Shown here one piece after another: positions 33,453 through 42,257 of a stretch of DNA of 64,000 nt. Position numbers and translations under genes: made by a program. How positions within the stretch are numbered: the first letter of the stretch is position 1; the number at the start of each line of letters is the position of its first letter. The DNA comes from JASHPR01 sp963778075 (GTDB lineage: Bacteria > Actinomycetota > Actinomycetes > Streptosporangiales > Streptosporangiaceae). The notes below the pieces were generated by a model, which saw nothing but the letters and a program-made list of their open reading frames with translations, was not told the origin of the DNA and ran no database searches. The DNA lies in NCBI GenBank assembly GCA_963778075.1, contig CAVZTJ010000001.1, forward strand, positions 248,001 through 312,000. The letters are read 5' to 3'.

Positions 33453-35003
33453 ATGTACGCACGACAGCATGCCCTGGAGCACCCCGGCCAGCCCGCCATC
33501 ATCATGGGGACGTCCGGCGAGACCGTCACCTTTGCCGAGTACGAGGCCCGGTGCAATCAGATCGCGCACCTGCTGCGGTCAGCGGGGCTGCAGCGGGGCG
33601 ACCACATCGCTGTCTTCATGGAGAACAGCATCCCGATGCTGGAGATCGAGGGGGCCGCCGAGCGGACCGGGCTGTACTACACGCTGATCAACAGCTACCT
33701 GGCGCCCGACGAGGTCGCGTACATCATCACGAACTCGTGTTCCCGGCTGCTGTTCAGTTCGGCCGCCAAGCGGGAGGTGGCCGAGCAGGCCGCGGCGAAA
33801 TGCCCGCAGCTCGAGCGCCTGCTGACGACCGGGCCGGACGTACCGCCGGACGGCTGGGAGTCCTTCGATGCGGCCGTCGCGGGCTTCCCGGGCGACCCGG
33901 TCCCCCACGAGTCGCTCGGGGCGGCCATGCTCTACTCGTCGGGCACGACCGGCCAGCCCAAGGGCGTCCTGCGGGACCTTCCGACAGTCGCGCCGAGCGA
34001 GCCGCTTCCGGTGATGCTATTCGTCCGGGCCATGTTCGGGTTCCGCGACGGCATGACCTACCTGAATCCGGCGCCGCTGTACCACTCGGCTCCGCAGGCG
34101 AGCGTGGCCGCGTCGCTGCGGATGGGCTGCACCACGGTGGTCATGGAGCACTTCGACGCCGAGCAGTGGCTGGCCCTGGTCGAGCGGCACCAGGTCACCA
34201 ACTGCCAGATGGTGCCGGTGATGTTCAGCCGGCTGCTCCGGCTGCCCGAAGAGACCCGAGCGCGCTACGGCACCTCGTCGCTGGAGTGCATCGTGCACGC
34301 CGCCGCACCCTGCCCCGTTCACGTCAAGAAGGCGATGATCGACTGGCTGGGCCCGGTCATCACCGAGTACTACGGCGCCACGGAGGCCAACGGCTTCACG
34401 TTCTGCGACTCCGCGCAGTGGCTCGCGCATCCCGGCACAGTCGGACGCGCCATCCTCGGCGAGCTGCTGATCCTCGACGATGAGGGCAGGCAGCGGCCTG
34501 CGGGCGTGGACGGGACCATCTGGTTCCGCGGGGCGACCGCCTTTGAGTACTTCCAGGACCCGGCCAAGACCGAGCAGAGCCGGACCAGCGACGGGACCAC
34601 GAGCACCGTCGGCGACGTCGGCCATCTGGACGGCGAGGGGTACCTGTACCTCACCGACCGCAAGAGTTACATGATCATCTCCGGTGGGGTCAACATCTAT
34701 CCCCAGGAAACCGAGAACCTCCTGTCTGGCCATCCGGCCGTGCTGGACGTGGCCGTCATCGGCGTCCCCAACGACGACCTGGGCGAAGAGGTCAAGGCGG
34801 TGGTGCAGCTCGTGGATCCCGCCGCTGCCGGGCCGGATCTCGAGCAGGAGCTGATCGCCTACTGCCGGGACCGGCTGACCCACTTCAAATGCCCGCGGAC
34901 CGTTGACTTCGTCGGCGAGCTGCCCCGGTCGGCGACCGGAAAGCTGTACAAGCGGCTGCTCAGGGATGAGTACTGGAAGGGCCACCAGACGCCAATCGTC
35001 TAA
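33453..35003 (+). CDS. Acyl-CoA synthetase (AMP-forming)
   Basis: 516 aa ANL-superfamily ligase: activates a carboxylic acid with ATP and CoA. Core motifs A3 YSSGTTGQPKGV, A5 ITEYYGATEANG, A7 GDVGHLDGEGYLYLTDRK, A8-A10 with SGGVNIYPQETEN and RSATGKLYKRLLRD (catalytic Lys). The N-terminus is short for the family, and GMTYLNPAPLYHSAPQ is like the bile-acid/long-chain branch. Divergent from an APH-like kinase over 80 bp; no other fatty-acid gene directly follows. Substrate not predictable. Confidence 0.9.
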   Translation: MYARQHALEHPGQPAIIMGTSGETVTFAEYEARCNQIAHLLRSAGLQRGDHIAVFMENSIPMLEIEGAAERTGLYYTLINSYLAPDEVAYIITNSCSRLLFSSAAKREVAEQAAAKCPQLERLLTTGPDVPPDGWESFDAAVAGFPGDPVPHESLGAAMLYSSGTTGQPKGVLRDLPTVAPSEPLPVMLFVRAMFGFRDGMTYLNPAPLYHSAPQASVAASLRMGCTTVVMEHFDAEQWLALVERHQVTNCQMVPVMFSRLLRLPEETRARYGTSSLECIVHAAAPCPVHVKKAMIDWLGPVITEYYGATEANGFTFCDSAQWLAHPGTVGRAILGELLILDDEGRQRPAGVDGTIWFRGATAFEYFQDPAKTEQSRTSDGTTSTVGDVGHLDGEGYLYLTDRKSYMIISGGVNIYPQETENLLSGHPAVLDVAVIGVPNDDLGEEVKAVVQLVDPAAAGPDLEQELIAYCRDRLTHFKCPRTVDFVGELPRSATGKLYKRLLRDEYWKGHQTPIV

Positions 35004-35106
35004 CGATGTTTGTTGCCTTATCGTTACCAGAATCGCAATCCCGCCGAGGAGTGCGGGCGTGTAACGGTGTGACCTGTCCAGCACGGCCGGACATCTGGAG
35101 CGCGCG

Positions 35107-35609
35107 TTGCGCCACGACGAGCAGTTCGAGGAATTTTATCGGGCCAGCTACGGCCGCACCTTCGCGCTGGTCGCTGCGATCACCGGGAGCAGGCACGAGG
35201 CGGAGGACGTGGCCCAGGAGGCCTATGCCCGCGCCCTGGCGCGATGGTCGCGGCTGCGCGGTTACGACCTCCCGGAGGCCTGGGTGCGCAAGGTGGCGCT
35301 GCGCCTCGCCATCGACTCGGGGCGTCGGCGGCGACGCAACCTGGCCGCCGCCGCCCGGCTCGCGGCGCAGCGCCGCCCGGCCGGCCCGAGGCCGGCGACG
35401 ACCTGAAGTACACCCCGCTCGGGGCGGCCCTGCTCGGCCTGCCCTTGCACCAGCGCCAGGTCATCGTGCTGCACTACGTCGCCGACCTGCCGGTCAACGT
35501 GATTGCGGACGAGTGCGGCCTGCCCGTGGGGACCGTAAAGACCCGGCTGTGGGTCGCCCGGCGCCACCTCGAGCAGCAGTTGACGAGCCGACCAGAGGGG
35601 GTGGCGTGA
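35107..35609 (+). pseudogene. SigE-family ECF sigma factor, one-base frameshift
   Basis: Region 2 from TTG 35107: FEEFYRASYGRTFALVAAIT, then EAEDVAQEAYARALARW. The frame then ends at 35406. The next frame supplies GDDLKYTPLGAALLGLPLHQ, RQVIVLHYVADLPVNVIADE and GLPVGTVKTRLWVARRHL, a normal region 4. The total of 503 bp equals about 168 codons, the family length, so exactly one base is missing near 35380-35395 in a CCGGCC-rich run. The stop overlaps the next gene (TGATG), showing that the pair was functional. Confidence 0.8.
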
Positions 35610-36796
35610 TGCAGGACCATGAACTTCGCGACCAATTCGAGGAGTGGGCGAAGCCGCTGCGGGCTACTCCAGCCCCGGCCGTTGCCGCGCTGCGCAGCCG
35701 GATCAGGCGCAGGACCGCCCGGACCGCTGCCGCCACCGGGTCCGCGCTTGCCGTCGTCGGCCTGGTGGCAGGCCTGCTGCTAGCCGGCGGCCTGGTCGGT
35801 AGCGGAAAGCCTGGCGGTCCGGTCGGTAGCGGAAAGCCTGGCGGTCCGGCAATTCAAGTCCAGGGCTCGGCGTACCCGGCTCCACCCGGCCAGCCGTACG
35901 TGTTCGTCAACAACTCGGCGACCTTCGTCAACGTCGGGAATGTACCCGCCACTCCCGCCGAACTGAGGAACGCGGCGACCGGCAAGGTCGTCAAGGTCCT
36001 GTTGCCGGTCGGCCCAGGCGTCAGCTTCAGCACCGCCGCCGCCTCGCCCGGCGACCGGCTGTTCGTGCTGGCGCAGCAAGACAGCGACGGATCGCTCAGC
36101 TTCGCAGAGATCCGGATCGGCGCGTCCGGGAAGCCTGGCGCGCTGCGCCAGGTCCTGCCGGATCTGCCGACGCCCGCCGGCACGCAGGTCGTCAGCATGG
36201 CCGTCAACGCGCCCGGCACCCGGCTCTCTTTCATTACCGCCGCCTCGAACCCCTACGGGCCGAGCGGGCCGAGCGGCAGCCTGGTGGTCTACAACCTGCA
36301 GAGCGGCATGCTCATCGGCAGCTGGCCGGTCGCCTTCAATAGCGGCGCAAGCTCGCAGTTCGTGGGCTACGGGAACAATCTGGTCGCGTCGATCGACACC
36401 GTAGAACGAGGTCAGAAGCTCCTCGTGGACACCACCACGCCATTCCGCCCTGGTTCCTCGCTGCTGGCCGATTCCCGGCGCTACGGAACCGGCTCCTCCG
36501 AGACCTTCACTCAGGACGGCAACATAGGCATGGCCTATGTGAACAACCAGGGCCGCGTGCTCCTAGTGGAGTACTCTGCCGCGTCCGGCAGGGTGCTGCG
36601 GAACATCCCGATCGGCCCGTCAAGCGCCACCTACGGGCCATACTTCTGCGGTGCGCTGTGGGCCAGCGCGAACGGCCATGAGGTATGGACCCAGTGCGGC
36701 ACCAGGCAACTAGTAATCGTCGGCGGCCACGCCACACAGATCCGGCTAGCCTGGCTGCTCCCCACCTCCAGCGGGGCCAGCGAGTTCGCCTGGTAA
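35609..36796 (+). CDS. Membrane-anchored protein partner of SigE-type sigma factor
   Basis: 395 aa. Short cytosolic N-terminus (RDQFEEWAKPLRATPAPAVA), a single TM helix about residues 38-60 (ALAVVGLVAGLLLAGGLVG), then a large extracellular domain resembling a beta-propeller with repeated G-x-x-L-x-V patterns (PSGSLVVYNLQSGMLIGSWP, GNIGMAYVNNQGRVLLVEY). The gene overlaps the sigma gene by one base. In actinomycetes this pairing is common and the partner is taken as a sigma regulator or sensor; no zinc-binding anti-sigma motif is seen. Contains a 9-aa tandem repeat (GSGKPGGPV). Confidence 0.75.
   Translation: MQDHELRDQFEEWAKPLRATPAPAVAALRSRIRRRTARTAAATGSALAVVGLVAGLLLAGGLVGSGKPGGPVGSGKPGGPAIQVQGSAYPAPPGQPYVFVNNSATFVNVGNVPATPAELRNAATGKVVKVLLPVGPGVSFSTAAASPGDRLFVLAQQDSDGSLSFAEIRIGASGKPGALRQVLPDLPTPAGTQVVSMAVNAPGTRLSFITAASNPYGPSGPSGSLVVYNLQSGMLIGSWPVAFNSGASSQFVGYGNNLVASIDTVERGQKLLVDTTTPFRPGSSLLADSRRYGTGSSETFTQDGNIGMAYVNNQGRVLLVEYSAASGRVLRNIPIGPSSATYGPYFCGALWASANGHEVWTQCGTRQLVIVGGHATQIRLAWLLPTSSGASEFAW
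35794..35847 (+). repeat. In-frame 27-bp tandem duplication
   Basis: GGTCGGTAGCGGAAAGCCTG plus GCGGTCC, twice with no mismatch (35794-35820, 35821-35847). Adds nine residues to the extracellular side just after the TM helix, a length-tolerant linker. Confidence 0.95.
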
Positions 36797-37040
36797 GCCG
36801 ACCGAGCCGACGGATCGCTCTGTAACCCGAGCATGAGAGATCTTTAGCCGTACCGGGGCCTTTCGCAATATCTCGCCACCGTGGCGGGCACGTTAAAGAA
36901 ATGTCACTGTGCCCGCATCTATGCCATGGCGCGCCAATAAGAAATGGCCGCCAGTTATCCTGGCCTGCGGTAATTCCTGGGATAGCATCATCTGGTTGTA
37001 CAGATTAGCTGCGGATAGCGAATAGCGGAGGACCTGGATA
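36797..37040. other. Intergenic region, 244 bp, AT-rich promoter area
   Basis: No gene found. AT-richer than the surroundings, with CGGGCACGTTAAAGAAATGT and a GCGGAGGACC-type leader near the next ATG. Likely holds the CHRD-gene promoter. Confidence 0.5.
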
Positions 37041-37943
37041 ATGAGTTTTCGAAGCAGTGCCATTGGGCTCGCCAAGCGCGCGATGCCGGGGCGCACCCGG
37101 ATCCGCCTCGGCGCGGTCGCCGCCTCGGCACTGGTCGCGGGCGCGGTCGCGCTCGCCGCGCCCGCCACCGCGAGCGGCGTGGCCGCTGGCGGTCACGCAA
37201 CTCCTCCCAGCTGGGCCGTTCACCTGCTGCCGCTGAACGCGATGCCGGTCGGCTCGGTCGCGTTCGGCCGAGGCAGCAGCAACCGTCTCAAGGTCAGCGT
37301 CGTGATGTACGGGCTGACGCCCGGCTCGTCCCACCGCGTGAACCTGCTGTCGTCGACCCGGCCTCACGTCATCCGGTTCGGCACGATGACCGCTAACAGC
37401 GTCGGCCAGGTGCGCGCCACACTGACCAGCAACTACACCGCACCGTGGGTGCCCGGGATGCGGCTGGTGATCCACATGGGCGTGGGGCACGGCAGCGTCG
37501 CCAGGCAGCGGATCGCCCAGACCGGAGTGCTGGGCCATTTCACCACCCGGTGGCACCGGCTCACCTCCGTCGAGTACAGCTACACCGGCGTCAGCTACGG
37601 CACGCCCAGCGGCGTGGCCACGGTCTCATACAGCTCGCGCCACAAGACGCTGACCGTCACGGTTAACGCCAGCGGTGTGACACCCGGGCTGCACGCCGCT
37701 CACATTCACCTGGGCAGCTGCATGAGCCAGGGACCGGTCAAGTACATGCTGAAGGACCTGCTGGCCAACAGCCGCGGCAAGATCGTGAACGCCGTGCGGG
37801 TCTTCACCAACGTCACGAGGCCGATCCCGGCAAGCGGCTGGTATCTCAACATTCACCAGGGGAACAGCAACCAGATCCTCAGCAACGGCAACCCAACCAT
37901 TTACTTCCGCCCGCTCCTGTGCGCGAACATCAGCGGACGCTAG
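37041..37943 (+). CDS. Secreted CHRD-domain protein
   Basis: 300 aa. Signal peptide about residues 15-45 (RIRLGAVAASALVAGAVALA, cleavage near ATA-SG). Two CHRD-like beta-sandwich units: residues about 60-150 (MYGLTPGSSHRVNLLSSTRP) and about 170-295 (ATVSYSSRHKTLTVTVNASG, GVTPGLHAAHIHLGSC, SGWYLNIHQGNSNQI). CHRD proteins in bacteria are extracellular with unknown ligand; the HIH/C motif suggests metal binding. ATG 37041 with GGAGG upstream. Ends before a very strong terminator. Confidence 0.85.
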   Translation: MSFRSSAIGLAKRAMPGRTRIRLGAVAASALVAGAVALAAPATASGVAAGGHATPPSWAVHLLPLNAMPVGSVAFGRGSSNRLKVSVVMYGLTPGSSHRVNLLSSTRPHVIRFGTMTANSVGQVRATLTSNYTAPWVPGMRLVIHMGVGHGSVARQRIAQTGVLGHFTTRWHRLTSVEYSYTGVSYGTPSGVATVSYSSRHKTLTVTVNASGVTPGLHAAHIHLGSCMSQGPVKYMLKDLLANSRGKIVNAVRVFTNVTRPIPASGWYLNIHQGNSNQILSNGNPTIYFRPLLCANISGR

Positions 37944-37954
37944 CGGACTCCTGC

Positions 37955-37988
37955 GGTGGCTCCGGCCGGCGATGTCGCCTGCCGGAGC
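37955..37988 (+). terminator. Long terminator hairpin after the CHRD gene
   Basis: TGGCTCCGGC pairs with GCCGGAGCCA (10 bp), and inside it GGCGA pairs with TCGCC around a TG loop. One of the strongest stems in the window, 12 bp after the CHRD stop codon. Confidence 0.85.
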
Positions 37989-38266
37989 CACCCCGGGACC
38001 CGTCTGACCAGTAGCACTAGGCGGGTTGCCGTTGCCTTTGGCCCGGATGGCTGCGCCCCCGCCGTGCAGCCATGCGAGCGGCCGCTAACAGCGCGACTGT
38101 TGCTATCGAGCCTGACCAGGCCGGATGGCGCATGGTTCCCCCCAATAATCGGACGACTGCCCGCACCCGGGATGCACTAAAGCCCTATCCCGGGCTGTTT
38201 GCGGCTTGCATCCTGCTAGACGCCTCGCCGCGCAGCGCAGAGCACGCTGCGGCCATGGGGAAGTCC

Positions 38267-38844
38267 CTAGAGCTTCCGGGCTTGCCCGATCCGGCCGACG
38301 AGCTGATCGCGGAACTCTGCGCTCGTGCTGGATCCGCCCAGGTCGGCGCGACCTCGCCGCCCTGGCCGCCCTGGCCGCGCGCGCCGAGGTTCCGGCCGCC
38401 GATGCCCGAGTACTCGCCCTCGCTGTTCTCCCGCACGACCACCCAGCTCGTCCCGGCCAGCCCGGTGTTGCGGAGCGGCCCGCGAACGCCGGGCAGGAAC
38501 GTGACCGGCCGGACGTTGGCCCACAGATCGAGACCCTGGCAGATCGCGAGCCGGAGGCCCCAGAGGCTGACGTGGTCTGGGACGGTGGGCCAGCCGACCG
38601 CGCCGAAGTAGATCGCGTCGAACCCGCGAAGCTGGTCGAGGCCGTCGGCGGCCATCATCCGGCCATGCCGCGTGTAGTAGTCGCAGCCCCAGCCGAACTC
38701 GGTCCACAGGACACCGAACGCGCCGGAACGGGCGGCCGCCGCCTCCACCACCGCCTTGCCCACCGCAATGACCTCGCCGCCGATTCCGTCTCCGGGTATG
38801 ACGGCGATCGAGAGTTCCGGCACGGACGGTTCTCCGTCAGGCAT
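38267..38844 (-). pseudogene. Tartrate dehydrogenase (TtuC/IMDH family), internal deletion
   Basis: The N-terminal part (IAVIPGDGIGGEVIAVGKAV, FDAIYFGAVGWPTVPDHVSL, WVVVRENSEGEYSGIGG) is the start of a tartrate-dehydrogenase/decarboxylase-type enzyme. After residue about 150 the frame breaks; in another frame the tail ADLGGSSTSAEFRDQLVGRI then GQARKL matches the C-terminal DLGG...T/S segment of the family. About 180 residues with the metal-binding aspartates are missing. Its ATG overlaps the C45 hydrolase stop, so the two were one operon. Confidence 0.8.
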
Positions 38845-40018
38845 TGCTCACAGTCTGTGACGGCGCAGCGTCCCGCGGGCCCGACAGCGAGCTGGGCTTG
38901 TCGAGCAGCCCGCCGAAGCTGAGCTGCTCGAACGGATGCGTGCACGGGCTGCCGCTCGCCAGCCACATCTGCCGCTCGGCCAGGTCCATGACAACCGACA
39001 GTATGGTTGCGTCCTGGTCAATCGGCTGCACGCGCGGGTCGGGGTGACCGCAGATGCTGGTCGGCCAGCCGGCGTGATCGGAAAGAAGCTCGCCGATCGC
39101 CTTGACGTCCCAGCTGGCGCTGCCGCTGAGCTCGCCTGCCACGCGCTGCAGCCGAATCAGGCTGTCGGGCATCGCGTACAGCGACACCTCATCCACTCCG
39201 GGCGGCAGGCTGAGGAAGTGGTTGGTGTGGGCGAGGCTGCCGTCCTGCGGGATCTGCCAGCTCAGCGCCCGGAAGTCGCCCGGCGCGGCCTCCACGTTGA
39301 CCGCGACGTCGTCGGCGTGCGCGAGGAGGTAGTTGGCCGACGACGACCGCGGCGCGGCCTGGGCCACCTTCAGGGCGTCGGTCAAGGTCTCGCAGTCGGC
39401 CATCAGGCGGAGCATGACGTGGTACGGGATTCCCGGCTCCCCCCGGTCCGCCGAGCTCACCAGGGCGTTCGTGACAACGCCGAGCCCGGCCGAGTTCATG
39501 CTGGCCTTGGCGAGCAGGCCCGCCTCGACGAGGGTCACGAAGTTAGGCCGGTCATCGGACTGCTCGACTTCGAGCACGACGACGGTCTCGAACGCGTGCG
39601 GCATCCAGTCCCAGTTCTGGGCCAGCAGCGGGCGCCCGGCCCGTGTCCTGCGCGATAGCAGGGCAAGGGCCGTGCACTCCCTGGCCCGGACGGCGCGCTG
39701 CGCAGCCGCTTCCCTGGCGCTGGCCGCGAAGATGATCTCGGTACGGGCGTTGATCGCCAGCACGTCGCGGGCCGGCAGCCCGGAGCCCTCGGCGATGCCC
39801 TCGATTTCCTGCATCACGTCCGGAGACAGATCCTGGATCGGCTTCTCGTAACGGGCCGCGGACGCGGCGGCCTGTTCCCAGCTCCAGCCGGCCGTGTTCG
39901 CGAAGATCTCCGCGTAGCTGTCCCGGCTGAGCTGGATGCGCTCCCGTGCCTGCTCGCCGTACGCCCGGCCACGCTGCCGGGCGTCGCCGCTGATCCTGAG
40001 CCGCGGATAGGTGTTCAC
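38837..40018 (-). CDS. C45-family N-terminal nucleophile hydrolase/acyltransferase
   Basis: 393 aa, similar to isopenicillin-N acyltransferase and related autoproteolytic enzymes of the NTN fold. The likely nucleophile/autocleavage cysteine is C115 in RARECTALALLSR, after the sequence IIFAASAREAAAQRAVRA; WDWMPHAFETVVVLE and MNSAGLGVVTNALV are typical conserved blocks. Processing would release an about 12-kDa subunit. The physiological role in soil actinomycetes is not established. Overlaps the truncated tartrate dehydrogenase. Confidence 0.8.
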   Translation of the reverse strand: MNTYPRLRISGDARQRGRAYGEQARERIQLSRDSYAEIFANTAGWSWEQAAASAARYEKPIQDLSPDVMQEIEGIAEGSGLPARDVLAINARTEIIFAASAREAAAQRAVRARECTALALLSRRTRAGRPLLAQNWDWMPHAFETVVVLEVEQSDDRPNFVTLVEAGLLAKASMNSAGLGVVTNALVSSADRGEPGIPYHVMLRLMADCETLTDALKVAQAAPRSSSANYLLAHADDVAVNVEAAPGDFRALSWQIPQDGSLAHTNHFLSLPPGVDEVSLYAMPDSLIRLQRVAGELSGSASWDVKAIGELLSDHAGWPTSICGHPDPRVQPIDQDATILSVVMDLAERQMWLASGSPCTHPFEQLSFGGLLDKPSSLSGPRDAAPSQTVSNA

Positions 40019-40130
40019 GACGTCCTCCCTGAACGGGCGCGATCGGGGTCGGCCTGATGCAGCTCGGCTGGTGACCAGTATTTCTTTGGGTGACTATTCG
40101 TCTTTATAGCATCGCAAGACGCTCGATCGT

Positions 40131-40553
40131 CTAGCCGCGCCAGGGCGAGATCACGGCGACGCCCAGGGGCCGGAAGTGGGGAACGTTGCGGGTCACGACC
40201 TGCAGACCGTGCACCCTCGCGGTAGCGGCGATCAGAACGTCGATGCCGCCAACGGCCGTTCCGGCTTGCTCGGTGTGTGCGAGCACTCGTCCCCACTCGT
40301 CCGCTATGGCGACGTCGACCGGGAGCATCCGTTCGCCGAACCGGTCGGGGAGCTCGCTGGTCAGCCATTGCTCCAGCCGCTCACGCCGTCGGCCCCTCGC
40401 GAGACGGTCTACCCCCTTCCGCAGCTCACCGAGAGTGATCACGCTGAGGTAGGTGCGGTCCTCGTCGACCTCGTCGAACCATCGGATAATGCCGGGGTCG
40501 GGCCGCGGCTTGACCCACTCTGAAATCGCGTTGGTGTCCAGCAGGTAACTCAT
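40131..40553 (-). CDS. vapC: VapC-type PIN-domain toxin
   Basis: 140 aa PIN nuclease. Acidic residues: D6 in LLDTNAISEW, E43 in TLGELRKG, D105 in GGIDVLIAAT, plus N123 in TRNVPHF; together they bind Mg and cut RNA, usually tRNA. ATG 40553 overlaps the antitoxin stop codon (ATGA). Complete, so the locus is probably active. Confidence 0.93.
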   Translation of the reverse strand: MSYLLDTNAISEWVKPRPDPGIIRWFDEVDEDRTYLSVITLGELRKGVDRLARGRRRERLEQWLTSELPDRFGERMLPVDVAIADEWGRVLAHTEQAGTAVGGIDVLIAATARVHGLQVVTRNVPHFRPLGVAVISPWRG

Positions 40554-40816
40554 AGTGAGAGGTCGCGCGCGCGGTCATCCACCCGCGCGACGTCTAGCCC
40601 CGAGTCGCGCAGCGGAGATGCGGCAAGGAATTCGGCCAGGCTGCCGACCCGAGAGGTCTTCTTGTGCCACTCCTCGGCAGACACAACGACGGCGATTTCC
40701 CGGCCGCGCCTGGTGATCGCCTGCGGGCCGTCGCTGATCGCCTGGTCCAGCAATTCGCTCAGCCTCGCCTTAGCGTCCACCACGCTCCATGCGCGGACGT
40801 GTCCCGTGCCGGCCAT
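40550..40816 (-). CDS. vapB: Phd/YefM-type antitoxin partner of VapC
   Basis: 88 aa. N-terminal DNA-binding fold: SVVDAKARLSELLDQAISDG, PQAITRRGREIAVVVSAEEW, typical of Phd/YefM; the acidic C-terminus (VARVDDRARDL) would wrap the toxin. ATG 40816 is preferred over GTG 40825 because GAGGAGG is eight bases upstream. Autorepression is expected through the perfect palindrome at 40831-40862. Confidence 0.9.
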   Translation of the reverse strand: MAGTGHVRAWSVVDAKARLSELLDQAISDGPQAITRRGREIAVVVSAEEWHKKTSRVGSLAEFLAASPLRDSGLDVARVDDRARDLSL

Positions 40817-40830
40817 CGCGACCACCTCCT

Positions 40831-40862
40831 CGGATGACCATAATAGTCCTTATGGTCATCCG
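40831..40862. promoter_or_regulatory. Toxin-antitoxin operator: perfect 13-bp palindrome
   Basis: CGGATGACCATAA, 6-bp spacer TAGTCC, TTATGGTCATCCG. The right edge overlaps the ribosome-binding region of vapB. This is the expected place and symmetry for cooperative TA-complex binding. Confidence 0.85.
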
Positions 40863-40883
40863 AGGTCAGGCGGCCGCCCCCGA

Positions 40884-41565
40884 CTACTGGCTGACCATCT
40901 CCAGAGGTACGTCGGACATCCCCACCAGGCCGGCGGCCTTGGCGGCGAAGTTCATCAGACTGAAGCTGCTGCTGGTCGCCGACGTGAGGCTGCCGTCGGT
41001 GGCCTTCAGCGTGTAGCTGCCGGCCTTGCCGGTGATCTTGCAGCCCGCAAACAACGGTTCCCGGGTTGAACATGACGATCTTCGCGCCGTTGGCAATGGC
41101 GAAGTTGTACAGCGTCTGGTAGTAGCTGGCCTCGCTGGCGGAGGTCGATGTTCCGTCGAACATCGGGCTGCTGACGCCATACCAGGTGATTGCGTTCTGC
41201 AATTCGCTCTCGACGGTGGCGAGTGGGGTGGCGCCATAGTCCGTCCAGATGTAGTAGAGCGGCGTAATGCCCGCCTGCTGCAGGGCCTGGATGGTCGGCG
41301 GCCAGACCGTATTCTCCGCATCGGCAGGCTGGCCATTGCACCCGGATCCCGATCCGTCGGGCGCGCAGATGTCCACGATGGACGCGCTGACCGTGGGCGC
41401 CGCGGATTCCACCTGCTGCCAGCTTGGCAGCGTCGGGTACGCGTAAAGCGTCGTGACGATGGACTCGGCGCCCGACGCTAATGACTTTGGCGCAAGCCCG
41501 AGGCTCAGGCCGAAGATCAAAACGGGAGCCGCAATAAGCGCCATCGCCCGAATTAAGACACGCAT
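40884..41565 (-). pseudogene. Spherulin-4-family secreted protein fused to a beta-sandwich fragment
   Basis: From ATG 41565 (AAGGAG upstream) a signal peptide (MALIAAPVLIFGLSLGLAP) and TTLYAYPTLPSWQQVESAAP, PTIQALQQAGITPLYYIWTD, FAIANGAKIVMFNPGT match spherulation-specific family 4 proteins. At about 41050 the frame changes; the downstream frame reads ITGKAGSYTLKATDGSLTSA, TSSSFSLM, an Ig-like or FlgD-type beta strand pair from another protein, ending 40886. The joined gene lacks the C-terminal part of the spherulin fold. Confidence 0.6.
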
Positions 41566-41914
41566 GGCTCCTTTACCCCCCACCCCTCGAAAGCCTGACC
41601 TCCGAGATTATGCCGGTTGCCCCGAACTGACCAGGCCGATTCAGACGGTGCTGGTTTGTAGGGATAAACCTTTAATGAGGCAAATGCACTTACAAAAGCG
41701 CACCCATTTAATCCTCAACAATAGACACCGGACAATTATTACCGTATTTCAACGATGCGTAAACGGTGTCCTGCCCCCGGTCCCAATGGCCTCGCTTTAG
41801 AGTCTGATGGGATATCGTGACCGTTTTCTGGCGTTGTGGCTGTTCCGGGGCCGGAACTGCGGGTACGGCAGCCGGCTCACCGGGATCGCAGCGGACGCGG
41901 CGGACATCCCCCGG
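41566..41914. other. Intergenic region, 349 bp, unusually AT-rich
   Basis: 41640-41800 has clearly lower GC than the rest of the window and includes runs such as CAATTATTACCGTATTTC. No gene or clear RNA is visible. It may be foreign DNA left by the mobile-element activity that starts at 41915. Confidence 0.5.
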
Positions 41915-42192
41915 ACCAGATCAGCTTCCCGCACGCCCTGGCCGCCGCGACCGCCACTGTGGCGGCTTTCCCCCCTCAGCAGGCCGACCTCGCCTTCGCC
42001 ACGTTCCTGACCAAGATCCTCATGCCCGCCTTCTTCACCCACGACCGCCCCGGCCGGGCCAGCCCGCGCAAGACCAAGAAGGCCGGCGACTTCCCCCGTC
42101 CGCAAGCCAGGTTAGCCCAGCGTCACCAAAGTCACCCGCACCATCGAGTTCCACCTGCTGCCCCTGGCAGCTCACCTGAAGGCAACGCCATC
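41915..42192 (+). mobile_element. IS4-like transposase C-terminal remnant
   Basis: PDQISFPHALAAATATVAAF, FATFLTKILMPAFFTHDRPG, RASPRKTKKAGDFP and then, in a second frame, VTKVTRTIEFHLLPLAAHLK: this resembles the C-terminus of an IS4-family transposase, ending in the phrase TRTIEFHLLPLA. There is no N-terminal part or DDE catalytic core. The last 50 bp are repeated in altered form at 42694-42746. Confidence 0.55.
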
Positions 42193-42257
42193 GGGACATG
42201 ACGGATGGGAGCCTTCCGGTGCGATGATTTTCCTGGCGGCCGCCGGTCTTACCGAGC

